From positions 48,392,722-48,456,721 of the forward strand of contig NC_056000.1 in the NCBI RefSeq assembly GCF_018446385.1: DNA of 64,000 nucleotides, read 5' to 3'. Below are positions 11,412 to 23,977 of this stretch, in pieces; position 1 is the first letter of the stretch; every line of letters starts with the position of its first letter. Below the pieces are notes generated by a model, which saw nothing but the letters and a program-made list of their open reading frames with translations, was not told the DNA's origin and did not search any database. Made by a program: the position numbers and the translations under genes. Origin of the DNA: Zingiber officinale (taxonomy: Eukaryota > Streptophyta > Magnoliopsida > Zingiberales > Zingiberaceae).

Positions 11412-11870
11412 GAAATAGCCACGAGCGCTATTCACCTCCCCCCCCCCCTCTAGCGCTTTACGATCCTACAATTCGTATCAGAGCGAGATCACTCTTCACT
11501 GGACTAACCGCCGGAAGAAGCACGAACCAGAGTCATGATCCAAGATTAAACCATGTGGGTGAAACTTTGAACAAAGTAGGGGAAGCCCTGAGCAGGTCAA
11601 GAGTGACTTGATGCTTAAGGCCTCCCCTCGAGCATCAGGTCACTCTTGACCTGCTCAAGGCCTCTCCTCAAGCATCAAGTCACTCTTGACTTGCTCAGGA
11701 CTTCCCCTACTTTGTTCAAGGTTTCAGCCATATAATTTAATCTTGGATCATACCTTTAGCTCGTGCTTCTTCCGGCGGTTAGTCCGGTGAAGAGCGATCT
11801 TGCTCTGATACCAATTGTATGATCGTAAAGTGCTAGAGAAGGGGGTGAATAATACTCGTGGCTATTTCGT
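11412..11870. repeat. Inverted repeat of two copia leaders, primer sites facing each other
   Basis: The left arm (11412-about 11640, plus) reads LTR end (ending at 11470), primer site with one mismatch (TCGTATCAGAGC, 11473-11484), then untranslated leader. The right arm (about 11641-11870) is the reverse complement of the same order, with its primer site at 11802-11813 (minus). The arms look roughly 90 per cent identical by eye, with scattered substitutions and a few indels, so they are old. The shared leader includes CGCCGGAAGAAGCACGA and AACAAAGTAGGGGAAG. The centre also holds short direct and inverted copies of CAAGAGTGACTTGATGC. Confidence 0.75.
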
Positions 11871-12800
11871 TCATTTTAAGTAAATATGCAACGGAATAAC
11901 GAATGAAAAGAAAACACAGCAATGCTAACAAGTCCAAGATTTTACTTGGTTTGGAACCTCTGACGACTCCTACTCCAAAGCTCGCACGTAAGAGTACTTT
12001 CGATGGGCAATCACTAATCAATCCGAAACAATACAAAATGGTTACAGTTGTAGTACAAGTAACTTTTAAATAAAACAATATCAACAACTTCGTATGAGAA
12101 AATCTCTAGAAGAATCATTGTCGGAGCTTTTGGGCGCCGTGGAAGTATTTTCTGAGTAGCTCAAAGAAGCGAAAGTCATTTGTTGTATTGTTCTGAAGCT
12201 CCTGGTCAAAGCTACTTTAATAGGTTGTTCCGGGCGCCTGGACCATGTGGCTCCGCCACTCCGAGAGCTCCATATTAGCTTAGAAATAACTTTTGAGTTC
12301 TGGGCGCCTGGACCGACTCCGGGCGCCCTGACCAGCTCGGGGTGCCCGGACCAGTTCTGACTGAAATTTGACAGCCTTTGACTGTTCAATTCTGACTTTG
12401 AATTTCGTCGAAACTCTAGGTCGAACCGACGCCTACTATTCCCTCTTCGGAGAACGCATCCTCACCTACTCCTCTCAGGAGAGTTTACCAGTTGTCAGAT
12501 CGGTCCTCCAGACCAACTGGACTTTCTACCTAGGGTTACTACCCCCTAAGGCTTTCCTCAGCCTAGAGTTACCACCCCCTAAGACTTAGGGTTACCACTC
12601 CCTAAGGTTTTCCTCGGCCTATGGTTACCACCCCCTAGGGTTTTCCACCTACCTAGAATCCACTAGGACTTTTACCTAAGACAACTTAGGACTTTCCTAC
12701 AAGCTCAATGAATCTTGGTAGATAATAAGACAACTTAACTTTGGACTCTTTGACATAATCAAAACACAAGTTTGATCGTCGGATGCTTCCTGCACCAACA
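11816..12800 (-). repeat. LTR of family F (related to family A), 985 bp
   Basis: On the minus strand it begins TGTTGGTGCAGGAAGCATCC at 12800 and ends at 11816 next to the primer site. A cluster of GGGCGCC-type palindromes lies at about 12225-12350, where family A has AAGGCGCCTT. The ACTACCCCCTAA-like units at 12530-12650 match those at 5720-5830 in LTR A. Confidence 0.75.
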
Positions 12801-13553
12801 AAAGGTGCCTCCAATGAGGCAAGTTCAATCCCGAACAGCCCGACACTTATTCGTTGCAAAGTCAAAAATTTATCCTTTAGAAGGCGCCTTCCATAGCCAT
12901 TAAAGGCACCTTCTATGAACAGTACGAAGATGCCTTCCATCTTCATTGAAGGAGCCTTCTGACACTGTTCATCTAAATGTAGTTTTGCCCTGCAAAATAA
13001 ATGTTAGCACAATAATAATGAGCAGTATGAATTAGTTTATGTCCTCTCAGGACCAGGAACTAGTCAAAGTCTCAGCTTAGGAATCCCAAATGGACCTAAA
13101 CTTGACCGACGCCTACTGTCCCTTTAATCAGAATGCGTCCTCACTTGGTCACTCTCGTCCAGTGACTTACCTTAACTTACCAGTTTGCCAGACATCTGAT
13201 CAGCCTGTCGATCTGTCTGGACTTCATGCCAGTTATCCGGTCAGCCCATTAACCTAACTAGACTTCCTGCCAAATATCCGGTCAGCCTGTTGGCCTATCT
13301 GGTCTTCATATCAGCTATATGGTCGGCCCGTCGACTTAGTTGAATTTCTTGTCAGATATCTGGACTTCATACCAGTTATCCGATCGGCCCATTTATCTTT
13401 CTGGGTTTCATGCCAGATATCCGGTTGGCTTGTCGACCTATCTGAACTTTGTACTACACACTTAATCATGTGGTTAGATCACAACAGAACCTAACTTAAC
13501 TTGTCATTTATCAAAACTTGGGTTAGACCGTTAGTGCAAACTGCACCAACGGG
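12801..13553 (-). repeat. 5' part of LTR family E (minus), truncated by LTR F
   Basis: On the minus strand it starts at 13553 with a variant TGTTGG (first base mutated) and GTGCAGTTTGCACTAACGG, and ends at 12801 where LTR F begins. About 13190-13450 holds imperfect tandem units of about 58 bp containing CCAGTTATCCGGTCAGCC. AAGGCGCCTT-type palindromes occur at about 12875-12960. Confidence 0.65.
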
Positions 13554-15154
13554 ATATTGCTTAAGGAATGTTTCTCGAGGAAGAGTAACATTCAATAATC
13601 GACTATATCTCATTCACCTCTATTCAATAATGTTGTCACTAAATATTGAGAAAATAATAAAGACGATTGAAAATTTTTGATTTTATCCTAAAATTGTTTT
13701 TTTTGGGGTACAAGATTTGAGGCACCTAGGAGTAATGACTCCAACTCATTCTTAGAGACACGATGCAACTTGTAAAATGAGTAAAGAATGAACAAAAGTA
13801 CTTAATGATTCTTATATTATATCGCAAAGGGTATTATAGGATACTCTTAATATCTAACTGTGAAGACTAGTCACTTCAATGAAACACTTATGAATCCTAA
13901 GTTTTGTCCATAGCCAAAACAGACATGATAAAGAAATGGTAAAAGTCTAGGGCCTATTATGTGAATATAATTGTCTTGATTTACACCAACTACTGAACAA
14001 TTCAAGACATAGTTTATTGGGCAACCAAGTAAATCCGATCTTATTCCAATACAGAAAGCTCAAAGCCACAAGCTACCTCTCTTGATGTTATAGTTTTCCG
14101 ACGAAACTCTTGTTTGAGACTTGAAACTTATCCATAATTTCTATTCATGTGGAAGATTGTTGGAAAATTAGTTTTGGTGACCAATAAATTTAATAGGGAT
14201 AAGACAGCTACTTTGTGAATAGTCCGTCGTAAATCAATTTCTCGAGTGAATGAGAACTTAATATCTAATGAAGGGTTGATCCGATATGATCAGATGAAAG
14301 TTTTACCCGCACGCGAATTGGATTTATGGATGAGATTACATAAATACTAACTCGAGTATGTAAAACTATTAAGGGATGTGAAATTATAATTAATTTTATT
14401 AATTAATTAATTAAAAAATTAATCATGATTGTAATATTAATTAATAGATTAAGTAAATAATTAATCAGAATAATCAATTGAATTAATTAATAGTAATAGA
14501 TAAGGTTTAAATGAAAATGCACACCCCATGTCTTTCACCTTTTCACTTTTTTACCTTTTGAAAGAAACTTTTATCTCTCGAAAGTAACCCTTCATCTCTA
14601 TAAAAAAAACCTCTTTTCTTCCACTCAACTTACTCAATTCTCAAGTTGTGAATTTTTCTCTTGAGTTCTCTTCTTTCTCCTCTCTTAAAAGTTTCAAGGC
14701 TTTGAAAGTTTGACAACGCTCGAAATTTGGAGTGCTCTTATTTCAAGGTGTAAGTCGTTGTATCTTGGGGGATGATTACCAATAAACCGTAAGCACTTAG
14801 GCGGAGCAATATCATCTTAAGGAAAAAAGATCTAGCCTTCACTTCGACCTTAATACTCTTATCTGTAGGGATAAGCTTACCTGAAGGTGATGTGTCGATA
14901 TTCGAAGAGATAACTCGACGACCGACGAGATTAAGTTGGTAATGACGATACCAAGAAGGATACGTCTATTACCCGAAATGGTGTCTCGATAACTAAAATG
15001 ATGTGTTGAGAGTATAAATGAGACAAAGTCCGTGTCATCATACTGAGCTCTATCGATTTAAGTCATCGACTCATCAACTCATCGTCGAGATAACTAATCG
15101 GACCCAATTATTGAATAAACACTACATAACTATCTCTATATAGAAATTCCAATA
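13554..15154 (+). mobile_element. 3' end of a copia-type element: untranslated tail, polypurine tract, LTR
   Basis: Up to 14157 there is non-coding sequence resembling the tail between pol and 3' LTR. A short purine-rich tract (GTGGAAGAT) precedes an LTR starting TGTTGGAAAATTAG at 14158. The LTR has a plausible TATA-like run in CTCTATAAAAAAAA at about 14596 and ends near 15151-15154 in ATTCCAATA, an imperfect inverse of its start. No pol sequence remains. The assignment to copia rests on the LTR termini and layout only. Confidence 0.5.
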
Positions 15155-18040
15155 GAAATAAAATCACCTTTCACTATATTTGTTTTTTGTTTTTTTTTTT
15201 TTTTGAAAATGACTATTATTTATATATCTATATATATTGAAAATGATTAATAGAGTAAGTTAAAGAAAAAACAAAGAAAAGTTGTGAGTTTGGTGATCAT
15301 ACAGCAAACGCCTTGAGTGTTTGGTTAAGTTATCATGCATGTGACTCGTTTTGATATGTCGCACGTAAGCACCATAATTTTTTTATTTTTTTATTATTTA
15401 TTTATTTTTTAAACTTCTCATTATGTCAATCGAATTCTACTTCTTAAATTAGATTATAATATTAAATAAAATAAAATAAAATAAAATGAAAAAAATTTAA
15501 AAAACTCATAGGGTGTGCAACATAAGGAATGTACAGATAAATTCGGAAGTGCAAGTCGCTCCTTATATAATAGTTTAAGATTTTTTATTTCATTAGAGAA
15601 AAATACCTTATACCTAAAATTTGAATCGTAGGTGCTTAAGGGACTACGTGAGCACTTTGTCGTTGCCTGGGTGAGAAATAGCTTCTTTGACTTCTATAGA
15701 CAAAGCCAAATCTTGCCCAAACAATTTCTTTACTCTTCACAGTCTAATCTCAATTGTCTTCTATAATTAGCTTTTGAATAAATGAAAGAGGACAAAGAAA
15801 TTCTTTGACATTTTGTTGGAAGAGAGAAATGTCTTCTTTGGTTTCTATAGAGAAATATCTTCGTCTTCTTGAGCTTTTTTAGATCAATCAAAGAGACGAG
15901 CTGCAAAGAAATTCTTTGATATTATATATGCAGCTGTTTTCTTCGAGATATGGATTGAGGAAGAAAAGGAATTGTGGAAAAAAAAAAAAAATCTTAACTA
16001 AAGAAAGAGAAAAAAACCATGCAGGGTCCACAGCTGTCATCGTGAGCAAAAAAACAAAAACAAAATATGCTGGGAGGAAAGAAAGATATGTTCCGTCATT
16101 TGGGCGGATAAAATATTCAATATAGATTCATTATATTAAGTACCGATCTTATCGATATAGAGAGATATATAGATATATAGATATCAAGTATATGGTAGGG
16201 TAAATTTTATATCGTCAATTTTTGAAAATCGACTCTTGATCATTACGTCAAAGATTTCATATGTCCATCGTCTATACTACACCCGAGTTGGATAAAAAAT
16301 ATTCAAACAATATCCATGTGTGGGAGAATTTTAAAATTCGTCTATCTATTATTTTATAACACAACTAGTTGAAAGGATGAGTATTTTTTTTTAATGAAAT
16401 AATTTCTCAAAGAAAACTTTACCTAGCTTTTTAATATTTTCATCCATCCTAATAAACAGGAGTAAGAGTTTCTACTTTGCTATTACTTGATTGAATATAA
16501 TGTTGTATAAGGATCATGAAAACATGTCAATTAGCTGCTACAACATATAACAATTTAACAATACATTTATGGCAGTTATATATTAGATCCAAATTTTCGA
16601 TGTATTCAATATATTTACATCAATTATACACTCGACTTACACCAACTTGTACAATAATTTTACAAAACATTTACACAAGCTTGATAAAAATTTGTTAGTA
16701 AAAATTGACATCAGTTTTCCAATACATTTACATCAGCTTTTTAGTAATCCAATATTTACTAGTAAAAATATTATGACCAATATGAAAATTAAATTGTCTC
16801 ATCCCAGCTTATCTAAAATTTGTTACTCTTATGTACATTAAATTCTCAGCGTAATGGAGTATTACAAAATGCATAATCTAATTAAAAAATAGTTTTTTTG
16901 GACTATTAATAATATAATTACAAATAGGAATATGGAGATGTATAAAAAATAAATAAACATATATTAACGATTTTACTTATGTTGAACTCGAGATTGTAGA
17001 TACATCAAACTCTCTTAATATTAACGATTATAGTCATGGATACCACATATCATAATAAGATTGGTCCATATTCTTAAAAAAGTCCACTTGCATTAGGATG
17101 AAGTTTGTAAACATTACACACTAAAAGCCGATATATATAGAATTCTTCAACATGACAGGTACTTACAAAACAATGAAACTTAGAAGTGTACAATTTTGAG
17201 CCTCCAAGGGAGTTATAATGCATATATTGAACTTCTTATAAGTATATAAACAGTAGGTGCCAGTGATCATCTGTGTTATTTAATAGATAGAATATATATC
17301 TGGTTGGCTTGTCATCGTCAATGTTTGATGATAAACTAAATTCCTCAAATGACATCATTCCAAACAAATCTTATATATAGAGACAAACATTGTAAGAGGA
17401 ATATATGGAGAAAAAAATTTGGTAGTAGCAGCTGATGTTATACTTACAGCAAAACCCACAACACAAAATATAGATGGACAATATAGTATGTCTGATGTTT
17501 TGGCTCCTCTACAATGATTGCAAAATATGTATTTATACAATCGTCATCTGTGAGTACGATCTAATCAAAAAAAAGTCATGAAAGATTCCATATTCAATAT
17601 AATTATTCCATTGGACCATATTGACTTTATCGTAGCCCTATATAAAAAAAATAAAATATGTCCATAAATTATGTTTTACAACACCAGCACTTATTGTTAA
17701 AATTGCTACAATTGTAACATCTACGGAAATTATATGTGTTATAACAACTTATGATTATACATGGTTGAATTTTTTTCAACATTATGAAATGTATGTTTGA
17801 TAATACAATAAGAAGATAATTCTAATGTAATTTATCTTTCTGTTCACAATACAGTTATTAAAATTATTTATCATATATTTGCATATTATAATAAGTATAT
17901 AACTCAAGGACCACTTGACTCACTTTAGCTAACTTAGTTTCAATAATGCATCTGCCACCACATCATCTTTATATTTTTCTTAAAATATAACTTCGCTTAC
18001 TGAACAAATACATAGACAAAAGTTTTCTCCATGAATAAAT
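15155..18040. other. AT-rich region without recognisable genes
   Basis: The region begins with about 30 bp resembling the methylesterase 3' flank (AAATAAAATCACCTTT). It contains short simple repeats (poly-T near 15190, GATATATA units near 16160-16195) and about 16570-16750 with irregular repeats of TTTACATCA. The ORFs of 60-70 codons have no domain or coding-type composition. Confidence 0.5.
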
Positions 18041-18778
18041 TGCTGAGTTTTAATTCAAAATATTCCCATTATTTTTAGTCCCGCATTCCTAAGCTAAGAA
18101 GCTTAGAAGGCTTTATATATGGAAGTCTTCCATGCTAGCTTAGTCAAGTTAAGGAGAACCTACACGCATGCGCGGGCCAAGCCCAAATCAGGGGGTTCGA
18201 GCCAGAAATCCATAAACCGGGCGCGACGCACGCGATTATCGCGCGCAGGGGGGGTGCAAATCCCCAGCTCGTGAGCCTCGCGCTTACGGGCGGCCCGGTT
18301 CGTTTTTGCCAGTCCGCGTGAGGAAGCGAAGCATCGCGATTCTGTCCGCGAGAAAGCGACGCACCCGGCACCCACGCGTGAGAAAGCAAAGCGACATACA
18401 CTGCTTCGAAGTGTATAAATACACTTCCTCTGCTCCTTCTCAATTCGCTCCAAAAAAAGCAAAGCATTCCTCTGCTTTCTTCTTCTTCTTCTTCTTTCCA
18501 AGTTCTGAGACTTGGTTCTGCGATCTGAGGTTGAGTCCGAGTGCGGCGTTCGTCTTGGAGTGCACCTACGAACGGCACGAGCGGTTGTCAGATCTTGGGA
18601 GGATTTTGCCAGAGAGCCTCTGCACCGTGGGTGGCAATCAATTCTCTAAAGACAGTCGGCACGCCCGACGCTTCGACCGGAGATACACAAATTCCTAACC
18701 TTACTCTATTACTGTTTATTGCATGCTCGTCATTTATTGGTGCAATTATTACTGTTTAGTGTAATCAATTTTACTACA
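18041..18778 (+). repeat. 5' LTR of the nested copia element (738 bp)
   Basis: It begins TGCTGAGTTTTAATTC, where the 3' copy has TGTTGAG, and ends TTTTACTACA. A TATATA box lies at about 18113. The pyrimidine run of CTT repeats near 18478-18500 is shared with the 3' LTR. About 60 bp around 18310-18375 differs wholly from the 3' LTR. No TGGTATCAGAGC primer site follows the LTR. Confidence 0.9.
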
Positions 18779-18789
18779 ATTTTAGAGAA

Positions 18790-20925
18790 TTGATTGTAGC
18801 ATCAATAAACATGATGAACGATAGGATAACTGGGTCTGATGAGGCTAGCGCCCGACCCGAACGATTTTTCGGGCAAAACTTCAGACGTTGGCAACAACGG
18901 ATGGAATTTTGGCTTACTACGCTAGGGCTATTCTCCGTTATAGAAACAGACCCTCCTTCGCCTAATGAAGAGGAACCTGCCCATAGTGCTACCTTAGAGA
19001 GGTTTAAGCAAAGGGATTATCTCTGCCATGGGAGAATCCTGTCTGCTCTCTCAGACGCACTATTTGATGTGTACTGCTCAACCTCTTCAGCTAAAGAGCT
19101 GTGGAAATCTTTGGATAAAAAATACAACTCCGAAGATTTTGATTTAGAAAAGTACACTGTGGCAAAATTCCTAAACTTCAAAATGGTTGAAGGCAAATCT
19201 GTAATTGAGCAGACACATGAATTCCAAGTCCAAATTCATGGTCTTGTTGAAGGAGATATGTCATTACCTGAAAAATTTCAGGTCTTGTCTATCATTGAAA
19301 AATTGCCTCCGAGTTGGGAAGATTTTGGCATGACTCTTAAACATCAGAGAGGTAAAATCTCTCTAGAAGATTTGATGATTGCCTTAAATATCGAAGAAGA
19401 ACATCGGAAGCAACATAAAAATGATGATACAAGAATGCCTATGGATTTTATTCCAAAGGCAAATGTAGTAGTCTCATCTGACAAAAAGAAATTCAAAAAT
19501 CAGAAAATGAAGAATAAGATGAAACCCAACTCAAAGGTTCAAAAGAAAATTGGAACCAAACCTAAGTCTTGCTGGGCATGTGGACAGGTTGGACATTATG
19601 CCAAATTCTGCCCTAAGCGAAAGGACAATGAGAAAAACCAAAGCAATACGTCCAACATCAAGGCACAAGCAAATGTCGTGACTGCTAGTGACGACACCAG
19701 CAATAGGTTTGTTACCTTCAAACCCAAACTAAACTTGATCTATCAACCCAATGAATGGTTAGTTGATACAGGTGCTAATGTGCACTGTTGTGCTGATCGC
19801 TCTGCCTTCCTTACTTATCAAGTAATTGAAGGCACTTCCGTGACCATGGGAAACCATTCTATAGCCAGCGTGTTCGGGATAGGACAAGTTGACTTGAGGT
19901 TCACCTCTGGAAAAGTCCTGTCACTGCATGAGGTGCATCATGTTCCAGCAGTCCGTCGGAATTTGATTAGCGGATCAAAGTTAGTCCGTGTTGGTTATGA
20001 GTTGAACTTTAAATGTAATAAAGTTGTAATATTACATTTAGGAACATTTATTGGAAAATGTTACCTTAATGAAGGTTTATTTAAACTCAATGTAGAAAAT
20101 GCTACCTTAAATAAATCTACTGATATTGCTTATAACATTGAGTCTTATGATATATGGCATGACAAATTAGGACATGTCAATTTTAATACCGTGAAAAGGA
20201 TGATGAACCTTGACATGATTCCTAAGTATGCTATAAATGATAAGAAAAGATGTGAAGTTTGTGTGCAATATAAACAAACCCGAAAACCCTTCAAATCAGT
20301 TGATAGAAATTCTGATATTTTAGAATTGATCCATACTGATTGTTGTGAGTTTAACGATGTAATAACGAGAGATCATAAAAGGTATTTCATCACTTTCATT
20401 GATGATCACTATCGTTATTGTTATGTTTATTTGTTGAAAACTAAGGATGAAGCTTTAGATAAATTTATGATTTTTAAGTCTGAAGCTGAGAATCAAACAA
20501 ACAAATCTATTAAGAGGTTAAGGCCTGATAGGGGTGAAGAGTTTACCTCGAACCTGTTTCAAAATTTTGTCAAGATACAGGTATAATTCACGAGGTAACT
20601 GCTCCATATAGTCCTCAATCCAAAGGTATAGCAGAACGAAAAATCGAACCCTTGAAGATATGATTAATTCCATGTTAGGCAGTTCCGGGTTACCCAACTT
20701 CATGTGGGGGGAGGCTTTATACACTGCATGTCATGTGTTAAATAGAGTCCCCATGAAGTCAAGGGAGAAAACCCCATACGAGCTTTGGAAAGGCCGGAAG
20801 ACAAGTTTGAAATACCTTAAAGTGTGGGGGTGCCTTGCAAAGGTACTAGTACCTGAACATAGAAGGAAAAAGCTTGGTCCAAAGACCGTAGATGGTATCT
20901 TCGTGGGTTATGCTCAAAATAGTAT
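18790..20925 (+). pseudogene. Copia gag-pol, part 1: gag, protease, integrase
   Basis: The long ORF 18790-20586 starts near MMNDRITGSDEASARPERFFGQNFR; the methionine at 18820 is as likely a start as 18790. It has a UBN2-type gag domain (residues about 30-220), a basic linker, a CCHC knuckle (CWACGQVGHYAKFC, about residue 261), a protease DTGA (about residue 326), the GAG-pre-integrase motif IWHDKLGH, the zinc-site pair CEVC, and the first integrase aspartate in LIHTDCCEF. A single-base frameshift near 20565 shifts the frame, after which the integrase continues with [13 protein letters not shown] (catalytic Glu) and LWKGRKTSLKYLKVWG to the Tekay insertion point. Confidence 0.9.
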
Positions 20926-23900
20926 TGTCACGCCCCAGAGGAGTCCCTGTCCGAAGAAATTTCAGCAACACCTCCCTTGTACGGGTGACAATCTGAAGCA
21001 TTTCTACGGGTATAATATACATCAACTACAGGCGGCTGGAATATACACACAACCACGCAGTTATATATATATCATCAGCCCACACGGCTGGAACAAAACC
21101 AACACAACGGAAAATGACAGAAACCCAATACAAACCAAAGCACAAATACTGCTAGCCGGCTAGGCTTACACCACATAACAACACAGTACTCCGGAAACAA
21201 AACCGGAACACAAAGCCAAATACACACATACTATATACCACAATAAACATAAATAAAATGCGAAGACTGGTCTTCTAATATGACATGGGGACCGGCAGTC
21301 AGGATACTCCAAGCGACTCCATAAATAACCTGATATCTGAAAAAAAATAGTGTCCATGGGGGTGAGTTCAACAACTCAGCGAATACCAATAGACACGCCT
21401 AGTAAGATATATCTAACAGCAATAAACATGGAATACAACTTCCTAATCATATATAGGAAAAATGCAAGACTGAAAGGCAACTGAGGAAGCTGTACTCACC
21501 AGGAACTCCTATCCAGAACAAAAGGGTCGTCAAACCAGATACACAATATGCCTCCTGTATGCATGTCAAACAAATGTATCCACCAAAATGCAGCATATAA
21601 GTGCAGCAAACACAAGCAAATAAATGCATATGATGTCAATGACATGGTCACCCCTGACGTCAGTCAGTCATCTCACACACAATGGTGAGACTGAGTGGGT
21701 AGGGCTGTGACAACCGTGCACTCTGATGTCACTGCTCCTGATGAGTGACCGAATGGACGGGATGTTGTCAGAGTACACACATACACCTACCCCAAATCAT
21801 AAATGAGGGAGCGCAATGCTCTCAACTCCCAGTACACCATGACGGGGAGGGATCCCTGACGTGCTACCACGCTGCATCACACTACCCATGAGCGGACCAA
21901 TGGAGCACCGAACAGAGCAAAACTGACGTGCTACCACGCTGCGTCACACTACCCATGAGCGGACTAACGGAGCACCGAACAGTGATGAAACTGGCGATAT
22001 GCTCTACAATAATGGAGCAGCCTATCACGCAGCATGCAATCATGCGAATGGTACATGAAACTAAGCATGACAATATCCTGAACCAAATCCACATATATAT
22101 ATAAAAATGTGTACCCTAGTACAAGTAAGTCAAATCCACAGATCTAGGGTATACAGGCCCTCTATGGTATAACAACCTAGGTCCTGATCATATCCACCTC
22201 CATAAAATATGTACCAACAATGTACATGGATCAAAGCAAAAGGTCTAGGTACACAGATCAGATATGATAGAAAAACATAGGTATTAGATAATCTAGATTC
22301 ACATGCCAGAAAATAAAATCCAAAACCTAGTATTAACCTTAGTAAGGTATGGTATGTCACTTACTCTAGAACTAAGGTACTCATGGCAATAATCACGAAA
22401 CATAAACATGGATACATAACAAACACCCAACAAAACATGCTATGGGTAACAAACAGTGACATACCAAAGGCAAACATGATTGTTGCTTGTAGCTATAAAA
22501 TACTATACATATCAAATTGACAATATCATAAAAGATAAATCAAGAGGTACCCGCCTTTAACTGTAGATCATGTCCAGAAATCCTACGTTGAGACGCTCGT
22601 TCCAAAACAAAATCCTGCAATCACATATGGTATGATATCACTAGTCAAGTAAGAACTAGTTAGCTAAATTCATCATAAACCAAATAGCTAACTTATCCCA
22701 ATCTGAATCAGAATCTATATATTAATTCCATTTCAATTATCAACCCCAAATCTGGTAGTTAACCAATCTCATTAATCCTGTTACGTTTAACTCAATCCAT
22801 AACCTCTTATCATTCCACAACCCAATGTGTAGCTCAATTAAATTTAACTATTCCACAGCATCTAGTTAACAACTACACCTTTCCAATTTGAATCTACATT
22901 CATGTATAAATCAACAACAACTTACCCAAATCAATGCATTCCATTGCTATCTCATAGCCGGAGAAAGTTGTTGTTGTGAATGTCCAAACCAAGTATCCTA
23001 CATTACAATCATCACAGTAACATCTTAACATTAGATCTAATTCCACCATAAATCCCAATATCTGAAATCATCCCAATTATGGCACAACAACCTCCTTACT
23101 AAAAGGAGTCTTACCTTTGCTTGACACGTGATCCAGATATCCCGATCCATATTCATCTATTAGATTACCTTACGGTTGGTTACTGTCGAAGGCACTGCTT
23201 CTTTTCCATCTCTGCCGGAGGATGATCTTGAATACTCCTAGATCCGGTAAGAAAGCGTCGTTGGACCTCCTTGTTCCAAATATGGTGATGAGGAGGGGAA
23301 ATCGGGTCTAGGGCTAGGGCACAGAAGGCTGCGAGCAAGCATCAGAGATGTTGGCCGTCGGTGATCGGGTCGTGGCGGTGGGCTTCGGCTAGGGCACAGC
23401 GTGCTTCCCTGATCTTGGTCGAGGACAACCCAATGTGGCCGGCTTGAGCAGAGAAGTCGGTTAAACTGCATCTCTGCGAGGAGGAGACGGTAGGACCAAT
23501 GGTCGATCGGCGGTAGTGGATCAGGGGGAACACTCGGCGACGTCGGACAGTAAAGAGGAAAAAGGAAGGCGGCGTCGGAGATTAGGGCACCGAGAGGGAA
23601 GAGGGAGAGGAAAGGCGAAGCTCAGCCGCCGGCTCTCTGGTCCCTGGCATCGTCGGCGTCGGCAGAGGAGAGGAAGGAACCGGCGGTTTGCGGCGCCGGT
23701 TTGGGCACGCGTGAGGGAAAGAGATGAAAGCTCGGCACGCACAGGTTTGTGGGGGAAAGGGAAACGACGTGTAGGGAGAAAGAAAAAGAAAATAGAAAAA
23801 TGAATAAATAAATTCAACTTTTCCTCACTTAAATGGGGTAGCCTAAACAGGCTTTCCCCGGACCTCATTTTTATCCCCGTAAACTCGTCCATACGGTCTC

Positions 23901-23977
23901 CGAAAAATTCCAGAAAAATTTCTAAAAATTCCAGAAAATTCCCTTATCATTATTCGCCATTTTTTCGGTATTTTACA
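20926..23977 (-). repeat. 3' LTR of the Tekay-type element (3052 bp)
   Basis: On the minus strand it starts TGTAAAATACCG at 23977 and ends CGTGACA at 20926. It is unusually long for the group. It includes short duplicated blocks (GACGTGCTACCACGCTGC at 21857 and 21926). The Arg-rich ORFs at 23516-23803 and its complement are GC-rich LTR sequence, not genes. Confidence 0.9.

Noticed and set aside
15916..16125. 69-codon Lys-rich ORF
   Set aside because: Composition follows A-rich DNA, and there is no similarity to any family I know.
16570..16750. Irregular TTTACATCA repeats that might be a MITE
   Set aside because: No terminal inverted repeat or target duplication could be found.
23238..23892. 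Overlapping ORFs with Arg/Gly-rich or Ser/Pro-rich translations, repeated at 30928-31603
   Set aside because: They are the same GC-rich segment in the two LTRs of the chromovirus, open in several frames on both strands, with no domain.
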